Assembly (NCBI RefSeq): GCF_036711975.1
Contig: NW_027248940.1
Span: forward strand, 5,208,001-5,272,000
DNA from: Onthophagus taurus
Taxonomy: Eukaryota; Arthropoda; Insecta; Coleoptera; Scarabaeidae
Reading direction: 5' to 3'
Length of the DNA stretch: 64,000 nt
Shown here: one piece after another, positions 31,040-40,719 of the stretch
Layout of the letters: the number at the start of each line of letters is the position of its first letter
Position numbering within the stretch: position 1 is the first letter of the stretch
Made by a program: the position numbers and the translations under genes
Notes under the pieces: generated by a model
Seen by the model: only the letters and a program-made list of their open reading frames with translations
Databases searched by the model: none
Told to the model about the DNA's origin: nothing

Positions 31040-32638
31040 AACAGAAACAATAAATTCTCAAAAATTTTATTAGAAAGGGAATACATTGATAAGAGATTGT
31101 ATAACAGCCTTAGATGTCACAATGGTGTCATTCCCAAGTATTATGGGTTGCCGAAGATCCACAAGGTGAACTGTCCTTTGAGACCTATCATATCTTTCGT
31201 GGGTTCCCCCACTTATCACTTGTCAGAGTTCCTGTCAGGCATTCTGAAGCTTTCTTTAGTGATTGTAGTGTCCTACAATATCAAGGATACTTTCTCTTTT
31301 GTAGAGAAAATTAGGGATATAAAACTCCCTCCTAACTTTATGCTTATCTCACTTGATGTGGTGTCTCTCTTCACCAACATACCTCTCAACTTGGTGAGAG
31401 ATATATTGTTACAAAATTGGGACCTAGTAAGTTCTGTCACTCCCACTGATATGGATTTGTTTTTACAATTGATAGTGTTCCTGTTTGAGTCTTCGCTATT
31501 TACTTTCAATGATGTTATTTACAGTCAAAAATTTGGCACTCCAATGGGAAGTCCTTTGAGCCCCATCTTGGCCACAATGGTGATGGATCATTTTCTCGAT
31601 CAATGTATTCCTTTGTTGGGTTTTTCTCTTCCTTTTATCTACAAGTACGTGGACGATATAATTTGCGCTGTACCTGTCGACCGCATCGACGATGTTATGG
31701 ATGTGTTCAACAACTTTGATAGTCATTTACAGTTCACGGTTGAAACTGAATCCAACTCTAGTGTTCCTTTTCTCGATACTATTGTTATAAGAAATTTAGA
31801 TCAAACTATTAGTTTAAATTGATATACTAAGCCAACATATTCGGGGAGATATATCAACTTTCATTCAAACCATCCTCTCAATCAGAAACTGAACACTGTG
31901 GTTGCTATGGTTAACCGTGTCAGATCCATCTCTGATGTCCGCTTTCTTGACTCTAACCTAAAAAAGCTCCGGGATATATTCTTCAACATCGGGTATCCGA
32001 TAGGTCTAGTTAATAGAATTCTTTATCATAATGGTACTTACCATCGTAATATTAGTCAACCTTCTGAGGGTGACGACCAACACGACATATCTAGCCTCCC
32101 TGGCCCCCAGACCCACTTTGTTAAGATTCCCTTCGTCCCCAGGCTGACTGATAAACTTGTTTCAGTTCTGAGGTTTGACTCGGTTAAGTTTGCTAAATGC
32201 AATTCTTTGCCTCTATCCACCTGTTTTTCAAGGACTAAGGATCTGGTTCCTAAAGGTTTACAATCTAATGTTATTTAGAGGGTTCCTTGCAATAATTGCG
32301 AAAAAACCTACATAGGCACTACCAGTCAGTATTTTGATGCTAGGATCAAACAACATAAACGTGATTGTCAATCTAGAGATGAAAACAAGAGTGCGTTGGT
32401 TCATCACCATGTTCTCAGTGGTCACCATTTTAATTTTGAGAATTCTCAGATTGTTGATAAGGAATCAATTTATTCAAAGAGATTGTTCTTAGAGATGTTT
32501 TACATCAATAAAGAGGTTAATTCCTTAAACTTCAGAACTGACACCCAGAACCTTAGTTCTATTTACAGTTACCTTGTTATGAAGGACTGGGGTAGAAGGG
32601 ATCAAACATCGATTGAGGGTGATTCTTTGGTTTTCTAG
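31040..32638 (+). pseudogene. Penelope-like reverse transcriptase with GIY-YIG endonuclease, two stops
   Basis: One frame runs from 31097 to 32638. Motifs are YGLPKIHK, RPIISFVGSPTY, LDVVSLFTNIPL, FGTPMGSPLSPILA, catalytic YVDDI and SVPFLDT. After that comes a cysteine-bearing GIY-YIG domain (NNCEKTYIGTTSQYFDARIK ... ALVHHHVLSGH). The only lesions in this stretch are TGA at 31820-31822 (probably a Trp codon before YTKPTYSGRYINF) and TAG at 32276-32278 (just before RVPCNNC). Upstream of 31097 a frame change leads to a short relic to about 31040. RT joined to GIY-YIG is the hallmark of Penelope-like elements. Confidence 0.92.
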
Positions 32639-33090
32639 TTCTTTTTCTGTTTTTGTTTCCTTTTTCATATTTTCAATTTTATTCCCCCTCTCAACGCCAA
32701 CTAGTGGTTACTTTTAGTGTTTTTGGTGTTTTGCCGTGACGACGGTTGGCCAGCCTTGTTTCTTTCCAGTTTTTGTGGTATAAAAAACTTACGTGACTTA
32801 TTGCGTCTTAACTTTTAACGAAAAATTTTAACGTGTTCTCATTGTAAGTAATACTTATTTTAATAGTTTCAAAATTAACTTTGTAATGATTTTTAGTATC
32901 GTTTGATCTTTGATTACTCACCTTTAGTGAATTATTAGAAGTATAGTTTTTATAAGATATGTCTAGTGCTCAAAGTTTGCGACCTCATGTTTAGCTTTGG
33001 TTCAGTTCCTTTATGCAATCCATTTTTGTAAGTTGTTCAAATGTTTGTTTGTTAACTATTGTAACTTTTGTTTTCTCAATATTGTAGTTA

Positions 33091-33145
33091 CCTCTGAAGA
33101 AGGAAAAATAAAATTTCCGAAAGCTCGGTAAAGATAAAAGGAAGC
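33091..33145 (+). ncRNA. Possible hammerhead-ribozyme core relic in the Penelope-like 3' region
   Basis: CTGAAGA (33094-33100) fits the hammerhead CUGANGA core. It is followed by a GGAAA...TTTCC stem with a 7-base loop and then GAAA (33119-33122), in the correct order for the conserved core. Penelope-like elements are known to carry such motifs. I cannot pair a convincing stem III or place the UH cleavage site, so this may be a degenerate remnant. Confidence 0.35.
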
Positions 33146-33268
33146 CTCTTTTCAATTATCTAGCCTTTGTCGTGTTGGTCGTGTATCCCAATAAATTACT
33201 TTAGTTCCTAACAGTAACGACCGTTACTACTCCTAAATTAAAGTTAGAAACCTCATTCATAAGGTATA

Positions 33269-34457
33269 CAGGGTGTATCTGAATGACTGCAACAAACTTC
33301 AAGGGGTGATTCTTTAGTGAATTTTAAGGGTACTTTGATATATGAACTATGGGCGACTTCGGCTCCCTTCAGGAATGACGGAAAATTTTGGTTTATTTTT
33401 TTTTCTCAAAAACCATAAACGCTAGGAAAATGAAATTTGGGGAATATGTTTAACTCATAATAGGGCACGTTTTGACCCTATTTGTACTTTGAACCTACCC
33501 TTCTAAACTACTAAACGTAACCACTCCCGTTCAATTTATGCCTAGATTTTTGTATGAAGATGATAAATACATTGGAAAAATTTCAGTTAGATAGATAAAA
33601 CTATTATAAAACTTTTTTGTCTCTCTGATGTTCTTCGAAAAATTAATAATTTCTGAGAAAAAAAATAATTAAGCAAACACTAACTGTTAAGCTGAGGATT
33701 GTTAATCGAAAGTTGGAATGAATTTTTAATGAAAAAATCTTGGTAGGCTTTGCAATCTTTGTCAGAAATATTTTTGACGTTTAAATGTCAGTGGTTCTCG
33801 TACTATTATTATTGTTTTATTTGAAATTTTGAAACGTCTAGTGAACGAGCGTAAATGCGATAGAACTTTATTTAAAAATTAATTTGAAAAACAATAATAA
33901 TAGTAAGAAAAACACTGACATTTTAACGTTAAAAATATTTCTGACAAAGATTACAGAGCCTACTAAGATTTTTTCATTAAAAATTCATTCCAACTTTTGA
34001 TCGACAACCCCGATGTTTAACGTGCAGTATTTGCTTTATTATTTTTTTTCTCAAAAATTAGTCGTTTTTGGAAAAATTTTAGAGAGACAAAAAAGTTTTA
34101 GGATGCTTTCATCTACCTAGATAAAATTTTTTTAATGTATTTATCATCTGCATAAAAAAAATATTAGCAAAAATGTAAAGGGGATGGTTACGTTTAGTAA
34201 TTTAGAAGGGTAGGTTGAAAGTACAAATAGGATCAAAATGTGCCCTATTATGAGTTAAACATATTCCCCAAATTTCATTTTCCTAGCGTTTATGGTTTTT
34301 GAGAAAAAGAAATTAAACCAAAATTTTCCGCCATTTTTGGAGGGGTGTAGCTGCTTAGGGGAGCCGAAGGCCCCCATGGTTTATATATCAAAGTACCCTT
34401 AAAATTCACTAAAGAATCACCCCTTGAAGTTTGTTGCAGGCATTCAGATACACCCTG
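33269..34457. mobile_element. Foldback element, 1189 bp, nearly all inverted repeat, TA duplication
   Basis: The ends are CAGGGTGTATCTGAATG and, reverse-complemented, CAGGGTGTATCTGAATG, and similarity of the two arms continues for about 550 bp each to a central loop of about 75 bp near 33820-33890. Restoring the empty site of the host copy (GGTATATATTATAAGG) requires removing the element plus one TA. This indicates a TA duplication as in Tc1/mariner elements. No transposase is encoded. Confidence 0.85.
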
Positions 34458-35010
34458 TATATTATAAGGTAGTCGTAGTCAATAGTATATTATTATATGA
34501 GCATATAATGAGGGCTATTATTCATCTCAAATCGAATAATATCTCATTATATGCGAGTACAATACTATAGTTTGTCCACGATTATTGAAATTGATTCCAT
34601 AAATTTGTTTTTTAAATAAATTTTTGAATAAAGGTTTAAACGTCAATGTGACTCAAATTCAATGTTACAACTGTAACCAACTTCACAACAATTTGTCAAA
34701 ATTAGATGTCAGTTTTATAAAACGTCGTTTTCTTTATGAAAATTAATTAATTTATGCTTAAATCATACGAAAAAAGGAATTTGTTTATGTTTTTTTTTAA
34801 TGTCAAACCTTTAGAATCTCCTAAAAAATTGAATTAAATTGACGTTTTTTGAATTTTTAACGTTTCAAATAATTATTATTAGTCTGGTCAAGATGGCTAC
34901 CCGTGAATAATGATTATTATTCACCGCTATTATTCACTCCGTGAAAAATGACTACCATTTTGTTTTAGAAAACTCATTCATAAGGTATATATTCATAGCA
35001 AATTCATAGC

Positions 35011-36205
35011 AAAATCAATTATGATTATTTATTCATCTTTTTTTTTTCAAAATTATTATATAAAACACACGTGTACGGTGTCTGTACGGTGCATATATTA
35101 TTTATTAAAATATTTATTTAACCAAATTTATTTATTTATATTGTGGACCACATATATACCTCCACAATTTGGTGACCCCGAAGATTATTGAACCTGCAAC
35201 CAATAATAAATTAAAACCTGTATCCGGCAAATTAGAACCTGCACACGAAGATGATTTGAACCTAACCCCGACGAATTTTTGAACCTGCCCTAACGATTAT
35301 TTTAAACCTACACCCGAAGATGATTTTGAACCTGCCTCCAACGAATTTTTGAACCTGCTCTCGACAAATATCAATTGACAACAAGATGTCAAATTGCAAC
35401 AAGCCGCCATGCCAGTCGGGCAACCGTCAAGACTTCGAAAATTTTACAGTCGTGTGCCGGTAAGCCATTTATCTTTCTATAGAGCTAAGAATATAAAGAG
35501 GAATCAAATCAAATAAAAGTGCATTTTTTAACAATTTTATTAAAATAACGGTTCCCGCTGATGGTGACTCAACCGCCAACTCACTCGCTAACTCACCAGC
35601 GATCCCACTCGCGAAACAAGCCGCTAACTCACCAGCGCACCCAATCACGAACTCACCCGTGAAGTTAATCGCTAACTCACCAGCGATCCCACTCGCGAAA
35701 TCAATCGCTAACTCACCAGCGAATTCAACCAATTCAACAATTAACCCAACGGTCGATTCAATATCAATCATCAATACATTAATGCAATAACCTGCTCAAC
35801 AAATGATACAACTACCAATTAAATATCAACAATTAACCCCAAAACCGTCACCACAGCGAGGTAAATATTTAAACAAACACAAAAGTGTGTGTAACAGTGT
35901 AAAACAACAAAATATTCAAAAAAATTAATTTGTAAATATGGATTTTTTGACCACCACACCATATTCCTCTTTTTATTCATCTTTATAGGAGGGGAAGTAG
36001 CTGTAGCATGCTGTGCACACGACATGTAGAAAATCAAGTTCGTGTTGTAAAACAAAATCAATTATGATTATTTATTCATCTTTTATTTCAAAATTATTAT
36101 ATAAAACACACGTGTACGGTGTGTGTACGGTGCATATATTATTTATTAAAATATTTATTTAACCAAATTTATTTATTTATATTGTGGACTATATATACCT
36201 CCACA
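35011..36205 (+). mobile_element. Short non-autonomous LTR element
   Basis: Direct repeats of about 155 bp (35011-35166 and 36054-36205) share AAAATCAATTATGATTATTT, AAAACACACGTGTACGGTG and the end TATACCTCCACA. Immediately after the first is ATTTGGTGACCCCGA, a primer-binding-site-like TGGTGACCCC. Internal sequence is only about 890 bp: a leader of repeated TTGAACCTGC phrases, a short gag-like start (MSNCNKPPCQSGNRQDFEN) ending quickly in a stop, and a minisatellite. No protease, RT or integrase is present. The exact 5' end of LTR 1 is unclear, because the two LTRs differ upstream of AAAATC. Confidence 0.75.
35570..35745. repeat. Minisatellite of CGCTAACTCACCAGCGA-type units
   Basis: The phrase CGCTAACTCACCAGCGATCC and its variants recur about every 15-30 bp, with CCCACTCGCGAAA between. 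In one plus frame they encode ANSPAIPLAK-like repeats, and in the reverse frame a low-complexity AGELA repeat. It lies in the internal region of the short LTR element and is probably a decayed gag segment. Confidence 0.65.
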
Positions 36206-36249
36206 GTATATATTATAAGGTAGTCGTGGACAAAGTATATTTTTGTATT

Positions 36250-36734
36250 TAAACGAATACATTCCCATTGGTGCCTTTGGTTTATACAGTAAACATGAAA
36301 GAAACTTATGAAACCATGGCTTCGCTGGCAACTTTGCTCTGATATAAAAGTTCTTGCATTACTTACAGATTTACAGAGTGGGTTTACGAAATATTGCTGC
36401 TTTCGTGCCTATGGGACAGCCGTGACACTAAACACCACTATACAGTCATGAAGTGGAATATAAGAAAATCATATGTTGCAGCAAAAGAAAATGTGAAAAA
36501 CACTTCATTGGTTAATCCCGCCAAAATCATTTTGCCTCCGCTTCAATCAAGTTGGACCTTATGAAGGACTTTGTGAAAGCTTTGGATAAAAGAGGACAGG
36601 CCTTCAAGCAGTTGAAAGAAAAGTTTCCCAAATTGAGTGAAGCAAAGCTGAAAGAGTTGAAAGGTATATATGTTGGGCTACAACTAAGAAAATTATTGAA
36701 AGATCCAGCCTTTGATACCAAACTCACAAATATT
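36250..36734 (+). pseudogene. Fragment of an unidentified gene, 5' part, split by a Harbinger element
   Basis: Frames read WDSRDTKHHYTVMKWNIRKSY-like and VKNTSLVNPAKIILPPL (to about 36545), then after a frame change LDLMKDFVKALDKRGQAF, FPKLSEAKLKEL and RKLLKDPAFDTKLTN to 36730. The reading resumes after the Harbinger element at 39542 with RCNPTKMSNYW. The segment resembles a protein often seen scattered in insect genomes, but I cannot name its function. It is broken by frame changes as well as the insertion. Confidence 0.5.
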
Positions 36735-36947
36735 GGGCGCGGTCAGCGGACACAGCAGCTGAGTAGCTGAGCCACATCAGATTCTGAACGGTATCGCTGG
36801 TTTACCGCTGAAACTCAGCGCTGGCCGTTTTTAACAGCGCTTTGGTTTGACGTTTAAATGAAAGTGACAGAAAGTGGGTGAAGTCGTGAAGTGAGGTTAA
36901 TATAATCCCACCTAGCCGTGGCCTAACTTTGACATTCATACAACAAA

Positions 36948-37533
36948 ATGGATGCTGAGAAAATAAGTAATGGTAAGTTTGTTCGTATTTAAATTATTTA
37001 TCACAATAAGTATTTTACTATTGTATGAAATAACTAAATTGTATATTTTAACGGTAACATGCAACAGCCAACGTGGGTTTTCTACATCTTAACAGTATCT
37101 TAGGTTTTATTTGAATTCTCTTATTTTACTCTAGATGATTTAACCTATTACCTTGTCGACACCCAAGATAAAAATACAGAAGAAAACAGGAATATTAGTA
37201 CTGTAGAAGAAGAAGGAAGGGGCGAACACTTCGATGTAGAAATATATGAAGGTCTGTACATACAAGTATAACTATATATTCATGTATATAAATATGATTT
37301 GTGTAAATCTTGTAGATAAATTTATATGGACACATTCAGCAACAATGCTTTTCTTAGCGGAATATGAAAAGAGGAAGGACATGTTCCAAAATCCCAAAAA
37401 TTCAAAAATCCGGCAACTTGAACTAGAAGAAGAAAAGTTGGAAGATATGAAAAAGATACGTGTAAGTTTTGAGGAATACAATAAAATTCAAAGAGAGAAA
37501 TTAGAACTTTTTAAAAAATATTTAAATTTATAA
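36948..37533 (+). CDS. Harbinger Myb/SANT-like accessory protein, shortened, 119 aa
   Basis: Exons are 36948-36972, 37135-37251 and 37316-37533, all with GT...AG borders and phase 1 junctions. The protein has an acidic N-terminal part (MDAEKISN, TYYLVDTQDKNTEENRN), then FIWTHSATMLFLAEYEKRKDM, the first helix pattern of a trihelix/Myb-like DNA-binding domain, and a C-terminal Glu/Lys-rich coiled-coil-like tail (QLELEEEKLEDMKKIR). The middle of the DNA-binding domain appears deleted between FQNPKN and SKIRQL. In this superfamily the second protein helps carry the nuclease to DNA; this one may not bind properly. Confidence 0.7.
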
Positions 37534-37941
37534 ATTTTTTTATGTGTTTCTAAACCTAGTATACATAAGTATATAAAAAAAAGTTTGTAATTAGTTATAA
37601 TAAATTATTACATGTAAATACAACATTTATTACATATTTACTTTATTTTTATAACCAATAATGTACAGTGTGGTGATAAAGTCTGGAATATAATTCATAA
37701 TTGCGTTATTTAATATTTTCAAGAAAAACGCTAGGACAGGTCACTTTTTTCCATAGAACTAGTTACTACTTAAATGATGATGTAAAAAAATTGATAGCCC
37801 ACACAACAATTAAAAAAAAAATAAATAAATAGATAATTCACTTTAAAAAATAAAAACGTAACTATTGCCTGAAAACATTTAATAACGCAATTATGAATTA
37901 TGTTCCAAACTTTATCATCACACTGTGTTATTATAGCAGTT

Positions 37942-39344
37942 TTATTGTGAGGGTACCAAAAGTGAGGCAATGAAATTTCGCTTTAAGGAACCAGTGTTAC
38001 GTTCGTTATGATCGTTGTTTTCCTGTCTGCAGTCCTGAGTCTCATTTTCATCATCTATTTCCATGTGATCATGCTTCAAAACAAAATTATGTAGAATACA
38101 ACATACCGCAATAACATTTGGAATTTCTTGTCTCAGAGACATGTCCAGATATTTTAACCGTCTCCACTTTCCTAAAAGACTATTCATGAAATAATCCACG
38201 GTACAAGGCCTTTAAATGCAAAGTTGATATATCCAATATAAAATAAGTTATTAGAAATAAAACAGTGCAATACTAAATGGTAGCGAAAAAAATAAAATAA
38301 ATCACTAAAAATAAAATAGTACCTTTTAATAATGAAAATGCTCGTTCAATCGCTGATCTTTGACTGTTGAGGCGTACATTAAAAGTCGACTGTACCCTTG
38401 TTAAATGTCCATTATCTAGATATGGCTTTAGTAGGCTAGTCATCAAAGGATATGCAGCATCCCCTAAAATATGCTGATGAGGTAATAATAATGGTGGGTG
38501 GTCACGTAACTTCTGGAACAGTGGGCTATTACGAAAGACTCTAGCGTCATGCATTCGTCCAGGCATCCCCACAAATATATCAGTTAGTACACACTTGTCA
38601 TCACAAACAGCTTGTAATATCACTGAATGTTGTTCTTTTCTGTTGTAGTAATCTATAGGATTGTTAATAGGCTGTTTTATAATAATGTGGGTTCCATCAA
38701 TAGCACCAACTATACCAGGAATGCCTGTAAGACATTTTTAATATAAGCACAAGATAAACTGTGTTATCTCCCCTTTATGTATTTACCAGAACGTGATTTA
38801 AATCTTGTTTCAATTGCAGCTATCTCCTGGCGATTTGGCCAACGAATATATTGGTCTTTTAAATGAAGTATTAAAGAAATTATTTCAAGGAATACAAAAT
38901 GCGCTGCACTCTTTGACACCCCAAAGCGTTCTCCGACAGCTAGGAAACTTTCTGGTTTTGCAAGCAGCCATATCGTAAGGAGCATCTTCTTGTCAAAAGC
39001 TACATACGATTGAACCTTATGATGTGGAAAAACTTGTGTTGACAATTCCTAAATTTATAATAATGTTAGGCATATTATATCTTTGTTGGCAATAATTGTT
39101 CAAATTTACATACCTCGAAAGTTGTCTTGGACATCCTGAAGTGGCTTTTGAATCCACTTAATCTATAGTTTGGTATAATTTTTTCATAATAATTATTGTG
39201 GATCGGTGGCTGTTTATATTGAGGCTAACTTTGTGTGATGTTATTAGCAAGGTTATCCAATACCATTAAGATATTCATATCTAAATCATCATCGTTTAAA
39301 AAATAATCCACTACCAAACGTTTATTACGATTTGTATCGACCAT
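37942..39344 (-). pseudogene. Harbinger (HARBI1-like) DDE transposase, four exons, one stop
   Basis: Exons are 39344-39114, 39048-38787, 38724-38323 and 38171-37942, all GT...AG with matching phases, giving 374 codons. Exon 1 has MVDTNRNKRLVVDYFLNDDD and a TAG at codon 40 (39225-39227), then FKSHFRMSKTTFE. Exon 2 carries a helix-turn-helix-like stretch (LAVGERFGVSKSAAHFVFLE). Exon 3 has catalytic blocks VGAIDGTH, GRMHDARVF with LGDAAYPL, and SAIERAFSLLKG. Exon 4 has KWRRLKYLDMS and VCCILHNFV. Apart from the single stop the frame is intact, so inactivation looks recent. Confidence 0.88.
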
Positions 39345-39538
39345 TTTTAGCAAACACGTATAATACGGGACTTAACTAATCTAATACTGTCAACCAAGAC
39401 AGTTTAGACATTTAATGCATAATATGTCAAAAACATGATGTGTAGAAATACCGTACAGCGACCAGAAACATGCTGCTTATCATCATACTCATCACAAAAG
39501 CTGCTTTTTTACATCAGCTGTGTCTGCTGACCGCGTCC

Positions 39539-39745
39539 ATTGAATTAGCTGCTTGCTCATCTTTTAAAACATTGTTTCCATTCTGAATTAGCAGCTACAA
39601 GAATATGGGAAGTAGAATGTCTCTTCAAATTTACGATGGAATACCGTTATCAAGATCGCTGCAACCCTACGAAAATGAGCAACTACTGGCTAATAAAAGA
39701 TCACCGTTCTCACATTTTGTAAATATCAAAGAAAATTAAAGTTGA
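39539..39745 (+). pseudogene. 3' part of the gene fragment split by Harbinger
   Basis: After the right ATT, frames read RCNPTKMSNYWLIKDHRSH, apparently the continuation of the frame ending at 36730, with coding lost between them. The remainder (39745-40040) is AT-rich 3' sequence with no gene. Confidence 0.4.
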
Positions 39746-40039
39746 ATATATGTTGCGTCTAATTTAGGTTTCTATGTGGTAATTATACAGAATCTGTCAC
39801 GATGAACTGAGTCTACATAAATAATACATATACATAAATAAAACATACAGGTTAACTTACAAAAAAATTAAAAATAAATCATTGCGAATAAATACATTTT
39901 TAAAACATAATACAAAATAATAAAATACAACTCCATTTATGAGGAGGAGTAAAAAGTATTAACGCTGTTACAATATTTATTAAAGGAATCCTGAATTGTG
40001 AATCCTGAAGGGAATCAGTGTATACGTTAAATGCTGATG

Positions 40040-40470
40040 TTAGTTCCTAAATACCAAACAGTTGCCCATATCAGTGGCAACCCGCCTTCGTTGCAAGTGA
40101 CCCAAGCCAAGGTCAATTAAATTTACGAACCAGAAATCGCACAAACCGGCGTTCCCGAGCTTCCAACCGACCCATATAAGTGTTATACCTGGGATTCCAG
40201 ACCACAAAGTAAAAATGTTACTCACATATGCCATATAAATAGACCTAATACAGTGTAGGTTGGAAAATTGTAAACATCTACGAATAATAAACTCTAATTG
40301 CTTGATGGCCTTTAAAAAAACATAATAAATATGGGAGGAGAAAAGCAATTTAGTGTTCAAGAACACACCAAGGTCTTTAATTGAAGTAACTATGTTTAAG
40401 GATAGTGATCCAAGGGAATACGATGTTCTGTTGATAAAATTTTTTCGAAAAACGTAGTGCCATAAGTAAA
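40040..40470 (-). pseudogene. C-terminal RT fragment of a CR1/jockey-type element
   Basis: On the minus strand SLNIVTSIKDLGVFLNTKLL and IKQLEFIIRRCLQF, then YMAYVSN, match the region just after the RT core (DLGV-x-L-D...). The core itself is missing. It abuts the 3' side of the broken Jockey element J1 at about 40470. Confidence 0.6.
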
Positions 40471-40719
40471 GTTTATCTATGTCGATTTATTTGTATTTAA
40501 TTTTATTAGTCATCGTTTAGTCCAGTTTTCTATTGAATTTAAGGCCAATTGTAACTTGTTTGCTGCAACTACTTCATTTTCTGCAAGACCCAAGATCGCT
40601 GTGTCATCTGCGAATGTAGCTGTTAAAGTTTCTGGTATCTGACGAAGGTCGAATGTGTACAGTAACTACAGTGTTGGGACAAGCACACTTCCTTGAGGAA
40701 AGCCGGCTTGTATTTTATG

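Larger units (their letters stand above)
31024..33242 (+). mobile_element. Penelope-like element with 10-bp target duplication
   Basis: The flanking 10-mers GTTAGAAACC (31014-31023 and 33243-33252) are identical, which bounds the insertion. It carries RT plus GIY-YIG coding and a roughly 600-bp 3' region. The 5' end is truncated, since the RT begins at about the KYYGLPKIHK motif with stops upstream. Copies of this class typically carry partial long terminal repeats; none is evident here. Confidence 0.85.
30820..34482 (+). mobile_element. Non-autonomous copy 2, interrupted twice
   Basis: Its own sequence is about 250 bp in three pieces: 30820-31023 (palindromic end), 33243-33268, and 34458-34482 (other end). 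Between AAAGG and TTAGAAACC it lacks the middle of the unit, so it had an internal deletion relative to copy 1. A Penelope-like element (31024-33242) and a foldback element (33269-34457) are inserted in it. Direct abutment to copies 1 and 3 at GACAA/TAGTAT or GTCAA/TAGTAT joins makes a head-to-tail array. Confidence 0.8.
34483..36236 (+). mobile_element. Non-autonomous copy 3, interrupted by an LTR element
   Basis: The copy comprises 34483-35004 and 36206-36236. The palindromic end is altered (TCATCTCAAATCGAATAATA replaces the CG-rich tip), so the hairpin tip motif is lost. The middle matches copy 1 closely, and the right end GGTAGTCGTGGACAAAGTA marks the end of the array. A short LTR element sits in GGTATATATT. 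Confidence 0.8.
36735..39538 (-). mobile_element. PIF/Harbinger transposon, 2.8 kb
   Basis: Termini GGGCGCGGTCAGCGGACACAGC and (reverse-complemented) GGACGCGGTCAGCAGACACAGC differ at two positions, with ATT on both outer sides (36732-36734 and 39539-39541). A 3-bp duplication fits the superfamily, although TAA/TTA is the usual sequence. The element carries both expected genes: a DDE nuclease on the minus strand and a Myb/trihelix-like gene on the plus strand, with 3' ends converging near 37540-37940. Confidence 0.88.

Noticed and set aside
35469..35774. Minus-strand 101-codon frame with AGELA repeats
   Set aside because: It is produced by a DNA minisatellite inside a short LTR element; there is no start context or non-repeat domain.
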